The position numbers and the translations under genes were made by a program. The notes under the pieces were generated by a model. The model did no database searches, was not told where the DNA came from, and was given only the letters and a program-made list of their open reading frames with translations. A stretch of DNA of 64,000 nt from Kiritimatiellia bacterium (GTDB taxonomy: Bacteria > Verrucomicrobiota > Kiritimatiellia > RFP12 > UBA1067): assembly GCA_017454745.1 (NCBI GenBank), contig JAFTCL010000041.1, positions 1 to 64,000 of the forward strand, written 5' to 3'. Each line of letters starts with the position of its first letter. Position 1 is the stretch's first letter. Positions 26,927 to 34,983 of the stretch are shown one piece after another.

Positions 26927-29900
26927 TCAGCGGATGATGAGACGGAGGCCGAACGACTTTGAGTTCGTCAGCACCACTTTCCCGCCCCGCACGTGCAGCG
27001 CGAAGTTGTTCGAATAATCGTTTCCTGCCTCGTCGAACACCTCCACGGGAAGTGTGTCCGCGCGCTCATCCGTAAGGCCGAGCGGCTGCTCGCTCAAGAC
27101 GTACTTCGGGCTCGTAGGCCGCGTCGCGAAAACCGCTTTCACGCCGCCAAGCTCGGCAAGCGTCTGAGGATCTGGATTCTCGAAGACGACCACGTCAAGC
27201 GCTGGGTACTCTCCACCCTTGCCCGTCACCGAAAGGCGGCTGGCCTCGCCTACGAAGCGGAAAGCTCCGCTGAGCGTGCCCGTACCCCCAATGGTGCCGT
27301 AGATTGGATAAGGCACCATGCCCGTATTCTTGAGCACGGCCGTGGCCCCCACCTTGGAATCGCCGCCGAGACCGGCCCGCATGTCCGAGCCATCAGCCGT
27401 AGGCGCGAAGCGGAACGTCGGGTTCTGGAAGGCGATCGCCTCGTCGGCGCTTTCCATGCCCGGCAGCTGCACCTTCAGCATGCACGTCTGGCCCGTCGCG
27501 TCGGTGAGCATGCCGCCCCAGCCGCCCGAACCGTCATACGTGCGGATCTCGACGGTGTGCCAGCCAGGCGTCAACGTGACGCTGGCTGTTTTCGCTTCTG
27601 TCCAGCCAGTGGTCTCCAGCACCTGCCCGCCGTCCACGGTCAGCCTAATGCGGTCGTCGCACTGGCCCGTGAACGTCCATTCGCCGACCTGCTCTTCCTC
27701 CACGTAGAACGAGCCGGTGGAGCACGTCACCGCCTGCCTCGTCACGCGCAGCGCGTTCTGCAGCTGGAGGCGGTTCGGCGAAACGTAGGTGACGCGGTCG
27801 TCCCACGCCTCGGTGTCCAGATTGTCGGTTCCCGTCGCGCGGCGCAGGCGCAGGTAGGAGTTCGGACGCATCGTGAGGTGTTCGGGGTCGAAGCGCGTAT
27901 AGTTGGCCGCAGTGTTGCCGCCGTCCGATCCGCGGCGGAAGCCGAGGCCCATCGTCGTAGAATTCCATTCTGTCTGGCGATATTGCGGCCCGGCTTCGCC
28001 CGCACCGTCGAAGCCGAATGCCTTGAACGTGTGCCAACCCGCCGAAAGATCTGTCTCGCCCTTCGTGACCGCCGTCCAGGTCGTTCCGTACAGCACTTCC
28101 TTGCCGTCGATCTCAAGATAGATTTCGTCGTCGAAGTTGCCCGCGAAGTACCACGTGCCAGCCTCGCTCTCCGCCACGGAGAACTCGCCCTGGTAGGCGT
28201 AGGTGTGGTAGGAGCGCTGGCCGTTGACCCGCCAGATGTGCAGAAGCTCCATCCCGGTGTTAAGCATCGGGAAGCGCGAATTCCAGAAGTCGTTCGCCGC
28301 GAGGTCCTTCGTATGCAGGTTGAAGAGGCCAAACTCGACCAGGTTGGTCGTAGCGTTGCCGACGCTTGCGTGTGCGCCGGGCGCAAGCTCAAGGCCTCCT
28401 GCGAAGCCGGATGCGCCGCGCAGGTCGGCGTTTGCGGAAACCTTCCATCTGCCAGAGGGGATGCCCTGACAGTCGGGGTTGCTCGCGAACGAACCCTCGC
28501 CATCGAGCGTAACATTCGCTTCGCCGGAGAGGCCCGTGTTGAATGTGATGGTGTTGCCGTTGCCGTTCACCTTGAACGGCTCCTCCCCGGAATCGGTCGT
28601 GCGCGTACCGAAGAGGATGGCTGTACCGTAGTCCGTAGTCCAGTTGTCCGTCGCGCGCAGTTCACCCGCCTGGAACACGTAGTTGGGAAGGTTGTGCTCA
28701 ACGTGGGCGAACATCGTTCCCGTTGTGCCCATGTCCTTCAATCCGCCGGCGCCGACCTTGAGAAGTCCGCCTTCCTGACGAACGAGCTCTTCGTGCGTGA
28801 GCAGCTCCTGCGTGAAACCGGGCAGAGCGTCGAGCCGCGAGCGCGGATTGAGGCCCTGCACGTCCGCTTCGCCGGACGTTATCGTGAGATAGGCGAACGG
28901 AGAGTCATAGCCCACCTGTACCGGTGCGAGCGATGTAAAGGTGCCGCCAGCCACGATCACCTCGTGCTTCTGCGAAGTCGTGGAACCGCTCCATTCGCCG
29001 ATCATCATGTTGTCGTTGACGGTGAGGGACGATTCCGTCTTCAGCGTGATGCGAGTGCTTCTTGGCGAGGCGCTGTCCGCGCCCATGCGTAGGTTGCCCG
29101 CCGTCAACGCCGCGCCGGGCTCTAGGTTGAGATACCCGTAGCGGTCGTTCTTGCCGAGGTAGAGATTCTCGATGTTCCACGTGAAGGCGCCCATCGTATA
29201 GACGTCCTCTTCGCCGACGCCCCGGATCGATGCCGAGGTGAAGGCGGTGTCCTTGAACGCGTCGGGGAGGATGTAGGGCTCCGTCGTGTCGAAGATCACC
29301 GATCCGCTGTCAACGTTGAAGGCGATCTTCTCGAAGTCCACCACGGGCGGCGTCGATTCGCCGGAACCCCAGTACACCGTGCCCTTGGCCATGTTGAACG
29401 TGAGCGCCGCCTCTGACCAGTCGGCGTCGTTACTGAAGTGCGAGGTACCGTCCGCCTGGTTCACCGTCACCTGTCCCTCGACACCGCGCGGGAACACGCG
29501 CAGGTCGCCGTTCAAGAGCTCGATGGTCGATCCCTCCGCGCCCACGTATGGCATCGACTTCAAATCAAGGATGCCGCCCCTCACCTGGATGACGCCGTTG
29601 TTCGTCAAGGCGCCCATCTCTTGGAAAAGGTTGCCTGTTTCGTGCGACCAGAACACGTTCGGCGCAACCGTCACGTTCGAGCGCAGATACGACGTGCCGC
29701 TGCCGAACGTGGTCGAGTCGCTGTCCACGCAGACGTCGGCCGTGACGCCCGGCGTCACCGAACCCCAGAAGCCAAGGCGGCCGCCCTGCAGGTGGATGCC
29801 GCCGGGTACCTGCGTGGAGGAGCCGTTTTCAAACACGATCGTGCCGCCCTCCGGCACATCGATGCGCCCCACGGCGACGTCGGCGTTGATGATGTTGAAG

Positions 29901-32191
29901 CCCATCTCGCGGGCGGGTTCCGTCGTCTTGATCGTGAGCGTCATATCGTCTGATCCCGTGAGCGACGCGCGCGCACCGTCATCCTGCGGACGCAGATCGA
30001 TGCGTCCGACCGAGCCTATCGTCGCGTCTCCTACGAGTACGACCTTGCCAAGGTGGAAGCCCCAGTTGGAGCCTACGGTTCCGTTGTAGAGCGCACCTTT
30101 GCCGTCCGGACCCGCGCCTTCGATCGTGAAGGTGGTATACTGCGTGACCGCGGAGCGCGCGGCGCCTGCGGCCGTGTTGCCGCCGTTGTTTTCCGGCACG
30201 TTGTAGTTGAGATCGAAGCGCGCACCGTCGTTCACCTTCACCGAGCTTCCCGGCGCGCCCACGGCGAACGCCACCGTTTCTGCTCCGAGCGCCATGGTGC
30301 CGGCGTTGATCGTGATCTCCGTGATGTCGCTGAAGCCGGAACCCGTCATCGTGAGCTTGCCGGTACCGCTCTTGGTCACCTTCGGCGTGGAAATCATGCC
30401 CGTGCCGGCGAAGGAATAGCTGCCGCCCGTGATGGTGAGCTCGCGCACTTGCACATCGTCGTCCAGCCACACCATGCTCTGCGCGTCTGCGCCGTCGAAC
30501 ATCGCCTGGTAGCCGTTCGAGAACGCCACGAGGTCGCCCACGCCGTTCAGCAGCCACGCCGCAGTGTGCCAAGTATCCGCGCCAGACGACGGACGCCATA
30601 GCATGTACTCAAGGCCCTCCACTACGAAGAGCAGCCTGCCGTCGGAGTATTCGAGATGCCCCGCGCCGCCCGCCACGGCGACCTGAAGGCGCTCGGCGAG
30701 CGTTTCCGCAAGCGAAGATGTGGCCAGCGCGTAGCTGCCCGTCTCGGCGGCTGACGAGAAGGATATCTCAAGCGGCAGCGCGCCATCGGTCGGCAGCTCC
30801 GTGATCGCGTTTAGAACCGGCTGCGTCTCGGCGAGCGAGCCGAGCCGGAGCTTCAGCGTGGCCGTGCTTCTCAGCGCCATCGTCCAGGCGGGAAGCTGCG
30901 CAGGGAGCGCAAGCGTTGTCGCGGTTGTCGTGTTCTCCACCATCACCGCGCCGGCGAACGCGCCAAGCTCGAGCGACTGCTCCACGTCAGAGTCGGCCAC
31001 GACCGCGAGTGTCGCCTGGTTCTCGGAGCCGTATTCAAACGCGTGCACAAGGGTGTCGTAGTGCGCAAGGCCGTTCTCGATCACCCCGACCGGCGCAACG
31101 ACCACCTCGTCAACGGCGCTTGCAGTGTCACTGTCGCCGTTCTTAACGCCCACGAGCGCAAAGACGTGCTCGCCCGCCGTCGCCGTGAAATCCGCCTCGC
31201 AGAGGTAATATGCGCGACCGTCGGTATAGACTTCGCCAAGCAGGACGCCGTCGAGCTCGGCCCTCACCGTATGGCCGGTGTGGCCGCCGCGTCCCGTCGC
31301 GTGGAAGGAAATGCGGTAGAGGCCGTCGTGCGGCAGGGTGATCGTCTGCTCCGCCCTCGCCGTGCGCTGGAGAAAGAGCGCGTATGTGCCCACGTGGGGC
31401 CTGTCGGCCCATGTCGTATTGCCGTCCTGCGTGATGCCCGCGTCGCCGGAGCAGACCCACACGTCCGTCTGGGCATACGCTGCCTGGTCGTAGTTGACCG
31501 TCGTCTCCGTCTCGAAGTACTTCCAGCCGTCGATGCCCGTCGTGCCCTGCTCGAAGCCGGGATTGGCAACGAGGTTGCCGAAGGCGGGCTGGTGCACGGC
31601 CTTTAGCGAGACGCAGTCGAGCGTCGTCGCGCGGTCAACGCCGCGGTCGATGCCGGCGAAGCGCAGAGTGTAGGTGCCGGCGGCGGCGCGGAATACGACA
31701 TTCTTGGTCGTCCAGCGCGTCGAAGTGGTCGTAACCGCAGTGAGCTCGCGCTCGTCCAGAAAAACCTGCATTTCGTGGTTGCCATAGTTTGGACGCGCCG
31801 CGCAGCTGAACGAGAGGCGGTAGAATCCGTCTGCGGGCAGCGTCACCGTCTGCCACAGAGCGCCGCCGTACTGTATATAGACGATGTGGTCGCCTTCGCA
31901 TATCGAATTGCACCAGGGTTGGTTGCTGCTTGTCTTCTGGATGCCAGTGCGCGGGCTGTCCGTAGTGCCGGACCATCCCGCCGTCGTCGCGCCCTGCGAC
32001 CAGTACTTGTAGTCGGTGCTCCCTGCGAGGTCGGTATCGGTTTCGAAGTTGCCGTTCACGATCAGCTCCACGGCACCGCTCTGCGCAACTTGAATCTGCG
32101 CCGGACACGCCGGCGCGGCTACAGGGAACGGGTCGGCAAGGCCGCGAATGCCAACCATGATTCCACACAAAAACAACTTTGCCCTATTCAT
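26927..32191 (-). CDS. giant secreted PATR protein with galactose-binding-like and PA14-like domains
   Basis: This 1754-aa protein has a signal peptide (about residues 1-24). Two tandem galactose-binding-like (DUF642-type) domains follow, opening with LIVNGNFETDTD and NLVANPGFEQGTTG. A long beta-strand repeat region of PATR character (about 590-1180, with SGTGKLTMTGSG and INAGTMALG) precedes two PA14-like modules. The first is near residues 1350-1410 (GTWYFAGNFDDEIYLEIDG) and the second near 1497-1563 (GEWTFTGQCDDRIRLTVDG). It ends GLRLIIR, very like the GLIMILK end of the other PATR protein in this window. It shares a transcript with the CotH gene downstream. A glycan-binding surface role is inferred; no catalytic motif was found. 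Confidence 0.82.
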   Translation of the reverse strand: MNRAKLFLCGIMVGIRGLADPFPVAAPACPAQIQVAQSGAVELIVNGNFETDTDLAGSTDYKYWSQGATTAGWSGTTDSPRTGIQKTSSNQPWCNSICEGDHIVYIQYGGALWQTVTLPADGFYRLSFSCAARPNYGNHEMQVFLDERELTAVTTTSTRWTTKNVVFRAAAGTYTLRFAGIDRGVDRATTLDCVSLKAVHQPAFGNLVANPGFEQGTTGIDGWKYFETETTVNYDQAAYAQTDVWVCSGDAGITQDGNTTWADRPHVGTYALFLQRTARAEQTITLPHDGLYRISFHATGRGGHTGHTVRAELDGVLLGEVYTDGRAYYLCEADFTATAGEHVFALVGVKNGDSDTASAVDEVVVAPVGVIENGLAHYDTLVHAFEYGSENQATLAVVADSDVEQSLELGAFAGAVMVENTTTATTLALPAQLPAWTMALRSTATLKLRLGSLAETQPVLNAITELPTDGALPLEISFSSAAETGSYALATSSLAETLAERLQVAVAGGAGHLEYSDGRLLFVVEGLEYMLWRPSSGADTWHTAAWLLNGVGDLVAFSNGYQAMFDGADAQSMVWLDDDVQVRELTITGGSYSFAGTGMISTPKVTKSGTGKLTMTGSGFSDITEITINAGTMALGAETVAFAVGAPGSSVKVNDGARFDLNYNVPENNGGNTAAGAARSAVTQYTTFTIEGAGPDGKGALYNGTVGSNWGFHLGKVVLVGDATIGSVGRIDLRPQDDGARASLTGSDDMTLTIKTTEPAREMGFNIINADVAVGRIDVPEGGTIVFENGSSTQVPGGIHLQGGRLGFWGSVTPGVTADVCVDSDSTTFGSGTSYLRSNVTVAPNVFWSHETGNLFQEMGALTNNGVIQVRGGILDLKSMPYVGAEGSTIELLNGDLRVFPRGVEGQVTVNQADGTSHFSNDADWSEAALTFNMAKGTVYWGSGESTPPVVDFEKIAFNVDSGSVIFDTTEPYILPDAFKDTAFTSASIRGVGEEDVYTMGAFTWNIENLYLGKNDRYGYLNLEPGAALTAGNLRMGADSASPRSTRITLKTESSLTVNDNMMIGEWSGSTTSQKHEVIVAGGTFTSLAPVQVGYDSPFAYLTITSGEADVQGLNPRSRLDALPGFTQELLTHEELVRQEGGLLKVGAGGLKDMGTTGTMFAHVEHNLPNYVFQAGELRATDNWTTDYGTAILFGTRTTDSGEEPFKVNGNGNTITFNTGLSGEANVTLDGEGSFASNPDCQGIPSGRWKVSANADLRGASGFAGGLELAPGAHASVGNATTNLVEFGLFNLHTKDLAANDFWNSRFPMLNTGMELLHIWRVNGQRSYHTYAYQGEFSVAESEAGTWYFAGNFDDEIYLEIDGKEVLYGTTWTAVTKGETDLSAGWHTFKAFGFDGAGEAGPQYRQTEWNSTTMGLGFRRGSDGGNTAANYTRFDPEHLTMRPNSYLRLRRATGTDNLDTEAWDDRVTYVSPNRLQLQNALRVTRQAVTCSTGSFYVEEEQVGEWTFTGQCDDRIRLTVDGGQVLETTGWTEAKTASVTLTPGWHTVEIRTYDGSGGWGGMLTDATGQTCMLKVQLPGMESADEAIAFQNPTFRFAPTADGSDMRAGLGGDSKVGATAVLKNTGMVPYPIYGTIGGTGTLSGAFRFVGEASRLSVTGKGGEYPALDVVVFENPDPQTLAELGGVKAVFATRPTSPKYVLSEQPLGLTDERADTLPVEVFDEAGNDYSNNFALHVRGGKVVLTNSKSFGLRLIIR

Positions 32192-32273
32192 GAATTGCCT
32201 ACTTTCGTTTTATGAACAAACAGAATACCCAACTACCTGCCCAATTAGTCGCTATAATTAATTAAAACGCAGG

Positions 32274-32345
32274 CGAGAAAAGGATATTGGCAAAAAATAC
32301 TTCGCCAAGCCCTACCACTCGTGGGAGCGCGGCACGAACGATAAC
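32274..32345 (+). pseudogene. remnant of an IS30-family transposase
   Basis: Translation of this stretch gives REKDIGKKYFAKPYHSW followed by ERGTNDN. That matches the highly conserved C-terminal DDE-domain segment of IS30 transposases (YFAxPYxSWERGTNENTN). There is no start codon, the reading frame holds only about 24 recognisable codons, and the conserved NGLIRQYFPKG continuation is lost. The fragment lies in the 283-bp divergent gap between the PATR/PA14 gene and the serine hydrolase, directly upstream of the hydrolase promoter. It marks an old insertion. Confidence 0.7.
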
Positions 32346-32358
32346 CGCCGAAACCCCC

Positions 32359-32387
32359 TTGCTTCCCCTAATCGGTTTTGCTATAAT
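32359..32387 (+). promoter_or_regulatory. promoter of the serine hydrolase gene
   Basis: TTGCTT at 32359-32364 and a perfect TATAAT at 32382-32387 are 17 nt apart, with the extended -10 TGC just before TATAAT. The 15-mer CGGTTTTGCTATAAT here is identical to the one upstream of the minus-strand ATPase gene at 61820. The predicted start of transcription is near 32394, right at an ATG (32395) that opens an 18-codon reading frame ending at 32451. This could be a leaderless short upstream ORF before the hydrolase start at 32475. Confidence 0.65.
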
Positions 32388-32474
32388 GCGCGCCATGAGA
32401 AAGGAACGCACCGTCAGCACAAGGCTGCGCAACAGGAGTTGCCCTGGCTAATTACTGGCGGGCAAGGGTAGTAA

Positions 32475-33719
32475 ATGATTACGGAAATGACCAAAGCGAT
32501 AACTATGGCAAAAACAATGGTATTGATGTTGGCGGCGTTTATTGTCGCCGCGGCCAGTGCGCAGCTTACCCCGTCGCAGGTCGAAGAAAAAATACGCTGC
32601 TGCATGGTCGAAAACAAAACGGTTGGCATGGCGGTCGTGATGGTCAATGGCGACAAGGTCGTCTATCAGAAAGCTTTTGGGTATCGCGACAAAGACACCC
32701 ATGAACCGCTTGGCATCAACGACATCTTCCGTATCGCGTCGATCTCCAAGTCATTTTCGGGGGTGTCAGTCATGCAATTGGTGGAAGCCGGGAAGATGTC
32801 GCTAGATGATGACATCAACAATATCCTCGGCATGGACATCCGCAACCCGCGCTATCCCGACGTTCCTGTCACCGTCAAGATGCTGCTCTCGCACACTTCT
32901 GGCATGAAGGACGGCGGCGGGGGGAACATGTATCGCGACCTGACATACGTGGACAAGTCCAAAACGGACATTGAAACCATCCGCGCCAAAGCGTGGTTGC
33001 CTTATCCTCCGGGAAAAGGGTACAATTACTGCAACCGCGCTCTCAACATCATAGGACTCGTCATCGAGAAAGTTTCGGGCGAACGGTTCGACGAGTATGT
33101 CCTGAACCACATCCTGAAACCAATCGGCGCGGACAACGCAGGCTTCAATCTCGATTCGCTCGACAAGTCCACCTTAACGCAACTTTACTCCTACAGCAAG
33201 AAAAGCGATCGGCTGGTTCCGGGCGGGGGATATGTTCGCGGCAACGAGTTGAAGGTGGCGAACGGAACATATAAAATCGGCAAGGACGGCTGCTACTGGT
33301 CGCCGACCGGCGGCATGAAGATGTCCGCGCCCAATCTGGCCAAATGGATGATGACGCTCCGCGATGGCGGCGTGGCCCCCAACGGCAACCGTGTCATCTC
33401 CGAGGCGGGATGCAGAAAACTTCTGACCCCAGTCATTACTGGCGATCCGGGTACGCAGTACTGCCTTACTACCCGCATCGAAACCCGCTTCATCGAGGGT
33501 AAGACGCTTAAGGGCCATACGGGAAGCGCGCATGGGTTGTTTAGCTGCATGTACTTTTGCCCGGACGAGGGATGGGGATTCGTCTGCCTTTGCTCCAGCG
33601 CCAAGCCCGACAAGGTCAACGGGATCCGGAAGTGCTATTACCAGATCATAAACTTGCTCTATGACCAGTATATCAAGCCCAATCGCCAGCAACCCGCCCC
33701 AGTTAAGGTGTCCAAGTGA
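32475..33719 (+). CDS. exported serine hydrolase of the beta-lactamase class C/esterase family
   Basis: The 414-aa product is a penicillin-binding-like serine hydrolase. A signal peptide occupies roughly residues 12-29 (MAKTMVLMLAAFIVAAASA). The catalytic SxxK motif is SISK (Ser89, Lys92), the YxN motif is YCN (185-187), and the third box is HTG (348-350), where many class C enzymes have KTG. Members act as beta-lactamases, D-amino-acid peptidases or esterases; which applies here cannot be read from the sequence. AAGGG at 32464-32468 lies 6 nt before the ATG. It converges on the ATPase gene with only 13 nt between the stops, and no terminator is visible. Confidence 0.88.
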   Translation: MITEMTKAITMAKTMVLMLAAFIVAAASAQLTPSQVEEKIRCCMVENKTVGMAVVMVNGDKVVYQKAFGYRDKDTHEPLGINDIFRIASISKSFSGVSVMQLVEAGKMSLDDDINNILGMDIRNPRYPDVPVTVKMLLSHTSGMKDGGGGNMYRDLTYVDKSKTDIETIRAKAWLPYPPGKGYNYCNRALNIIGLVIEKVSGERFDEYVLNHILKPIGADNAGFNLDSLDKSTLTQLYSYSKKSDRLVPGGGYVRGNELKVANGTYKIGKDGCYWSPTGGMKMSAPNLAKWMMTLRDGGVAPNGNRVISEAGCRKLLTPVITGDPGTQYCLTTRIETRFIEGKTLKGHTGSAHGLFSCMYFCPDEGWGFVCLCSSAKPDKVNGIRKCYYQIINLLYDQYIKPNRQQPAPVKVSK

Positions 33720-33732
33720 TTTGCGCGATGGT

Positions 33733-34902
33733 TCAACGCCATGCGGAGTCCGGCAGCGGTTGGTGCGGCACAAGTCCCTTAAGGAAACGTTCAACCGGCG
33801 CGACGAGGATTCCGTCAACCATCGTTTGCTGCCGTCCGCGATAGAGGAGCAAGGTGCGGCACTCGGGGTAGTCATCACGGAAGGCTTTGAGTCCCGCAAG
33901 GTCTTCGGTCTTGATTTTGGCGGCGTTCTTGACCTCAATCGCGGCGAATTCCGATGGGTTGTAAACGATGAAATCGACCTCCAGTCCGGCTCTGGTGCGC
34001 CAGAAGAAGAGAGCGTTGCGCTCGCCGGAATAGTCGAGCCATGCGCGGAGATGCTGATGAACGAGCCCTTCGAGGGCCATGCCGTCGATCTCCTCCGGAC
34101 GGTCAAGCGGCCCCTTCGGGCGGAGGGCGCGAAACACGCCGGCATCGAAAAAGTAGAATTTTTGATGGGAAACGATAGCCCGCTTCGCCCGCTTTGAGAA
34201 TACGGGGAGCCGACTTGTGACAAGCATTTCCTCAAGGATTTCGAAATAAACGTCCACCGTCGAGCGCTTGACATCGGCTTCGCGGGCGATCGCGCTTGCG
34301 GAAAGTACGGTGCCGTGGGAAAAAGATGCGGTTTCGAGAAAGCGCGAGAACACATCCAGTTTGCGGATGACTCCCTCGTTGACAACCTCCTCCTGGAGAT
34401 AGAGATCAAGATAGGTGTTCAATACGGCTTCGGGGTTTTGTCCGATTGGGTAGCGCACGAGGGGAATCATACCGAGGCGTAATGCGTCTGCGAGCGTGAA
34501 ATCGTTCCCCATTTCGGAAGCGAGGAACGGGTGGCATAGGCACTTTACGGCGCGGCCGCCAAGGAGATCGGCGTTCTGTGTGCGCTTCAGCTCGCGGGCA
34601 CTTGATCCCGTTAGGATGAAACGGAGGGTCCGCCGTTTCTCAATCAGATCGTGAATCGTGTCGAGCAGGGCTGGAACGCGCTGGATTTCGTCGATGACGA
34701 ATGTTTTTCGGTCGGCATTGGCATCAACGATATCGATGAGTCTTTCCGGTCTGGCGGTCAGACTTCGCCGTATGTCAGCTTTGAGAAGGTTGACGACAAA
34801 TGCTTCTGGAAACTGGCTGGTAAGCCAAACCGTTTTTCCGGTACCGCGTGGTCCGAAAAAGAAGAAACTCCCGCTTGGAAAACCTATAAACCTTTGTTTC
34901 AT
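33733..34902 (-). CDS. AAA+ ATPase with DUF4143-type C-terminal domain
   Basis: The protein (389 aa) has a Walker A motif GPRGTGKT at residues 17-24 and a Walker B VIDEIQ at 69-74. The C-terminal part has a PD-(D/E)xK-like pattern (EVDFIV followed by AIEVKN) typical of DUF4143 ATPases. These are abundant, often strain-specific genes in anaerobic gut bacteria; their function is unknown, and links to mobile or defence elements are suspected. The ATG at 34902 gives the usual family N terminus and sits 6 nt from a TACACT -10 element, which suggests a leaderless mRNA. A longer frame back to 34956 would run through an upstream palindrome and is judged wrong. Confidence 0.85.
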   Translation of the reverse strand: MKQRFIGFPSGSFFFFGPRGTGKTVWLTSQFPEAFVVNLLKADIRRSLTARPERLIDIVDANADRKTFVIDEIQRVPALLDTIHDLIEKRRTLRFILTGSSARELKRTQNADLLGGRAVKCLCHPFLASEMGNDFTLADALRLGMIPLVRYPIGQNPEAVLNTYLDLYLQEEVVNEGVIRKLDVFSRFLETASFSHGTVLSASAIAREADVKRSTVDVYFEILEEMLVTSRLPVFSKRAKRAIVSHQKFYFFDAGVFRALRPKGPLDRPEEIDGMALEGLVHQHLRAWLDYSGERNALFFWRTRAGLEVDFIVYNPSEFAAIEVKNAAKIKTEDLAGLKAFRDDYPECRTLLLYRGRQQTMVDGILVAPVERFLKGLVPHQPLPDSAWR

Positions 34903-34908
34903 GCGCAT

Positions 34909-34914
34909 AGTGTA
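34909..34914 (-). promoter_or_regulatory. -10 element of the DUF4143 ATPase gene
   Basis: On the minus strand TGC-TACACT is followed after 6 nt by the ATG at 34902, so the transcript probably begins at or next to the start codon. A -35 at the usual distance would fall in the right half of the 34923-34946 palindrome arm, so a protein bound there would block the promoter. No good -35 consensus is visible. Confidence 0.4.
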
Positions 34915-34922
34915 GCATAGAC

Positions 34923-34979
34923 AATTTTCCATCGCTAATGGAAAAAACGCATTCATTTTTCCATTAGCGATGGAAAATT
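34923..34979. repeat. perfect 24-bp inverted repeat, each arm itself a palindrome
   Basis: Arms 34923-34946 and 34956-34979 are exact reverse complements separated by 9 nt. Each arm is also internally palindromic, with TTTTCCAT and ATGGAAAA around CGCTA, so the site can fold in two ways: one long hairpin or two short ones. It fills the gap between the stop of the DUF6259 gene (34984) and the DUF4143 ATPase start. It may be an operator, a terminator for the upstream gene, or a recognition site tied to the ATPase. Confidence 0.9.
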
Positions 34980-34983
34980 TAGC

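Noticed and set aside
26993..29092. 699-codon open frame on the plus strand
   Set aside because: It is antisense to the PATR/PA14 protein and is Arg/Ala-rich without any domain or ribosome site.
33174..34409. 411-codon minus-strand frame spanning the end of the serine hydrolase and the DUF4143 gene
   Set aside because: It crosses two genes with clear motifs in other frames and is itself low-complexity.
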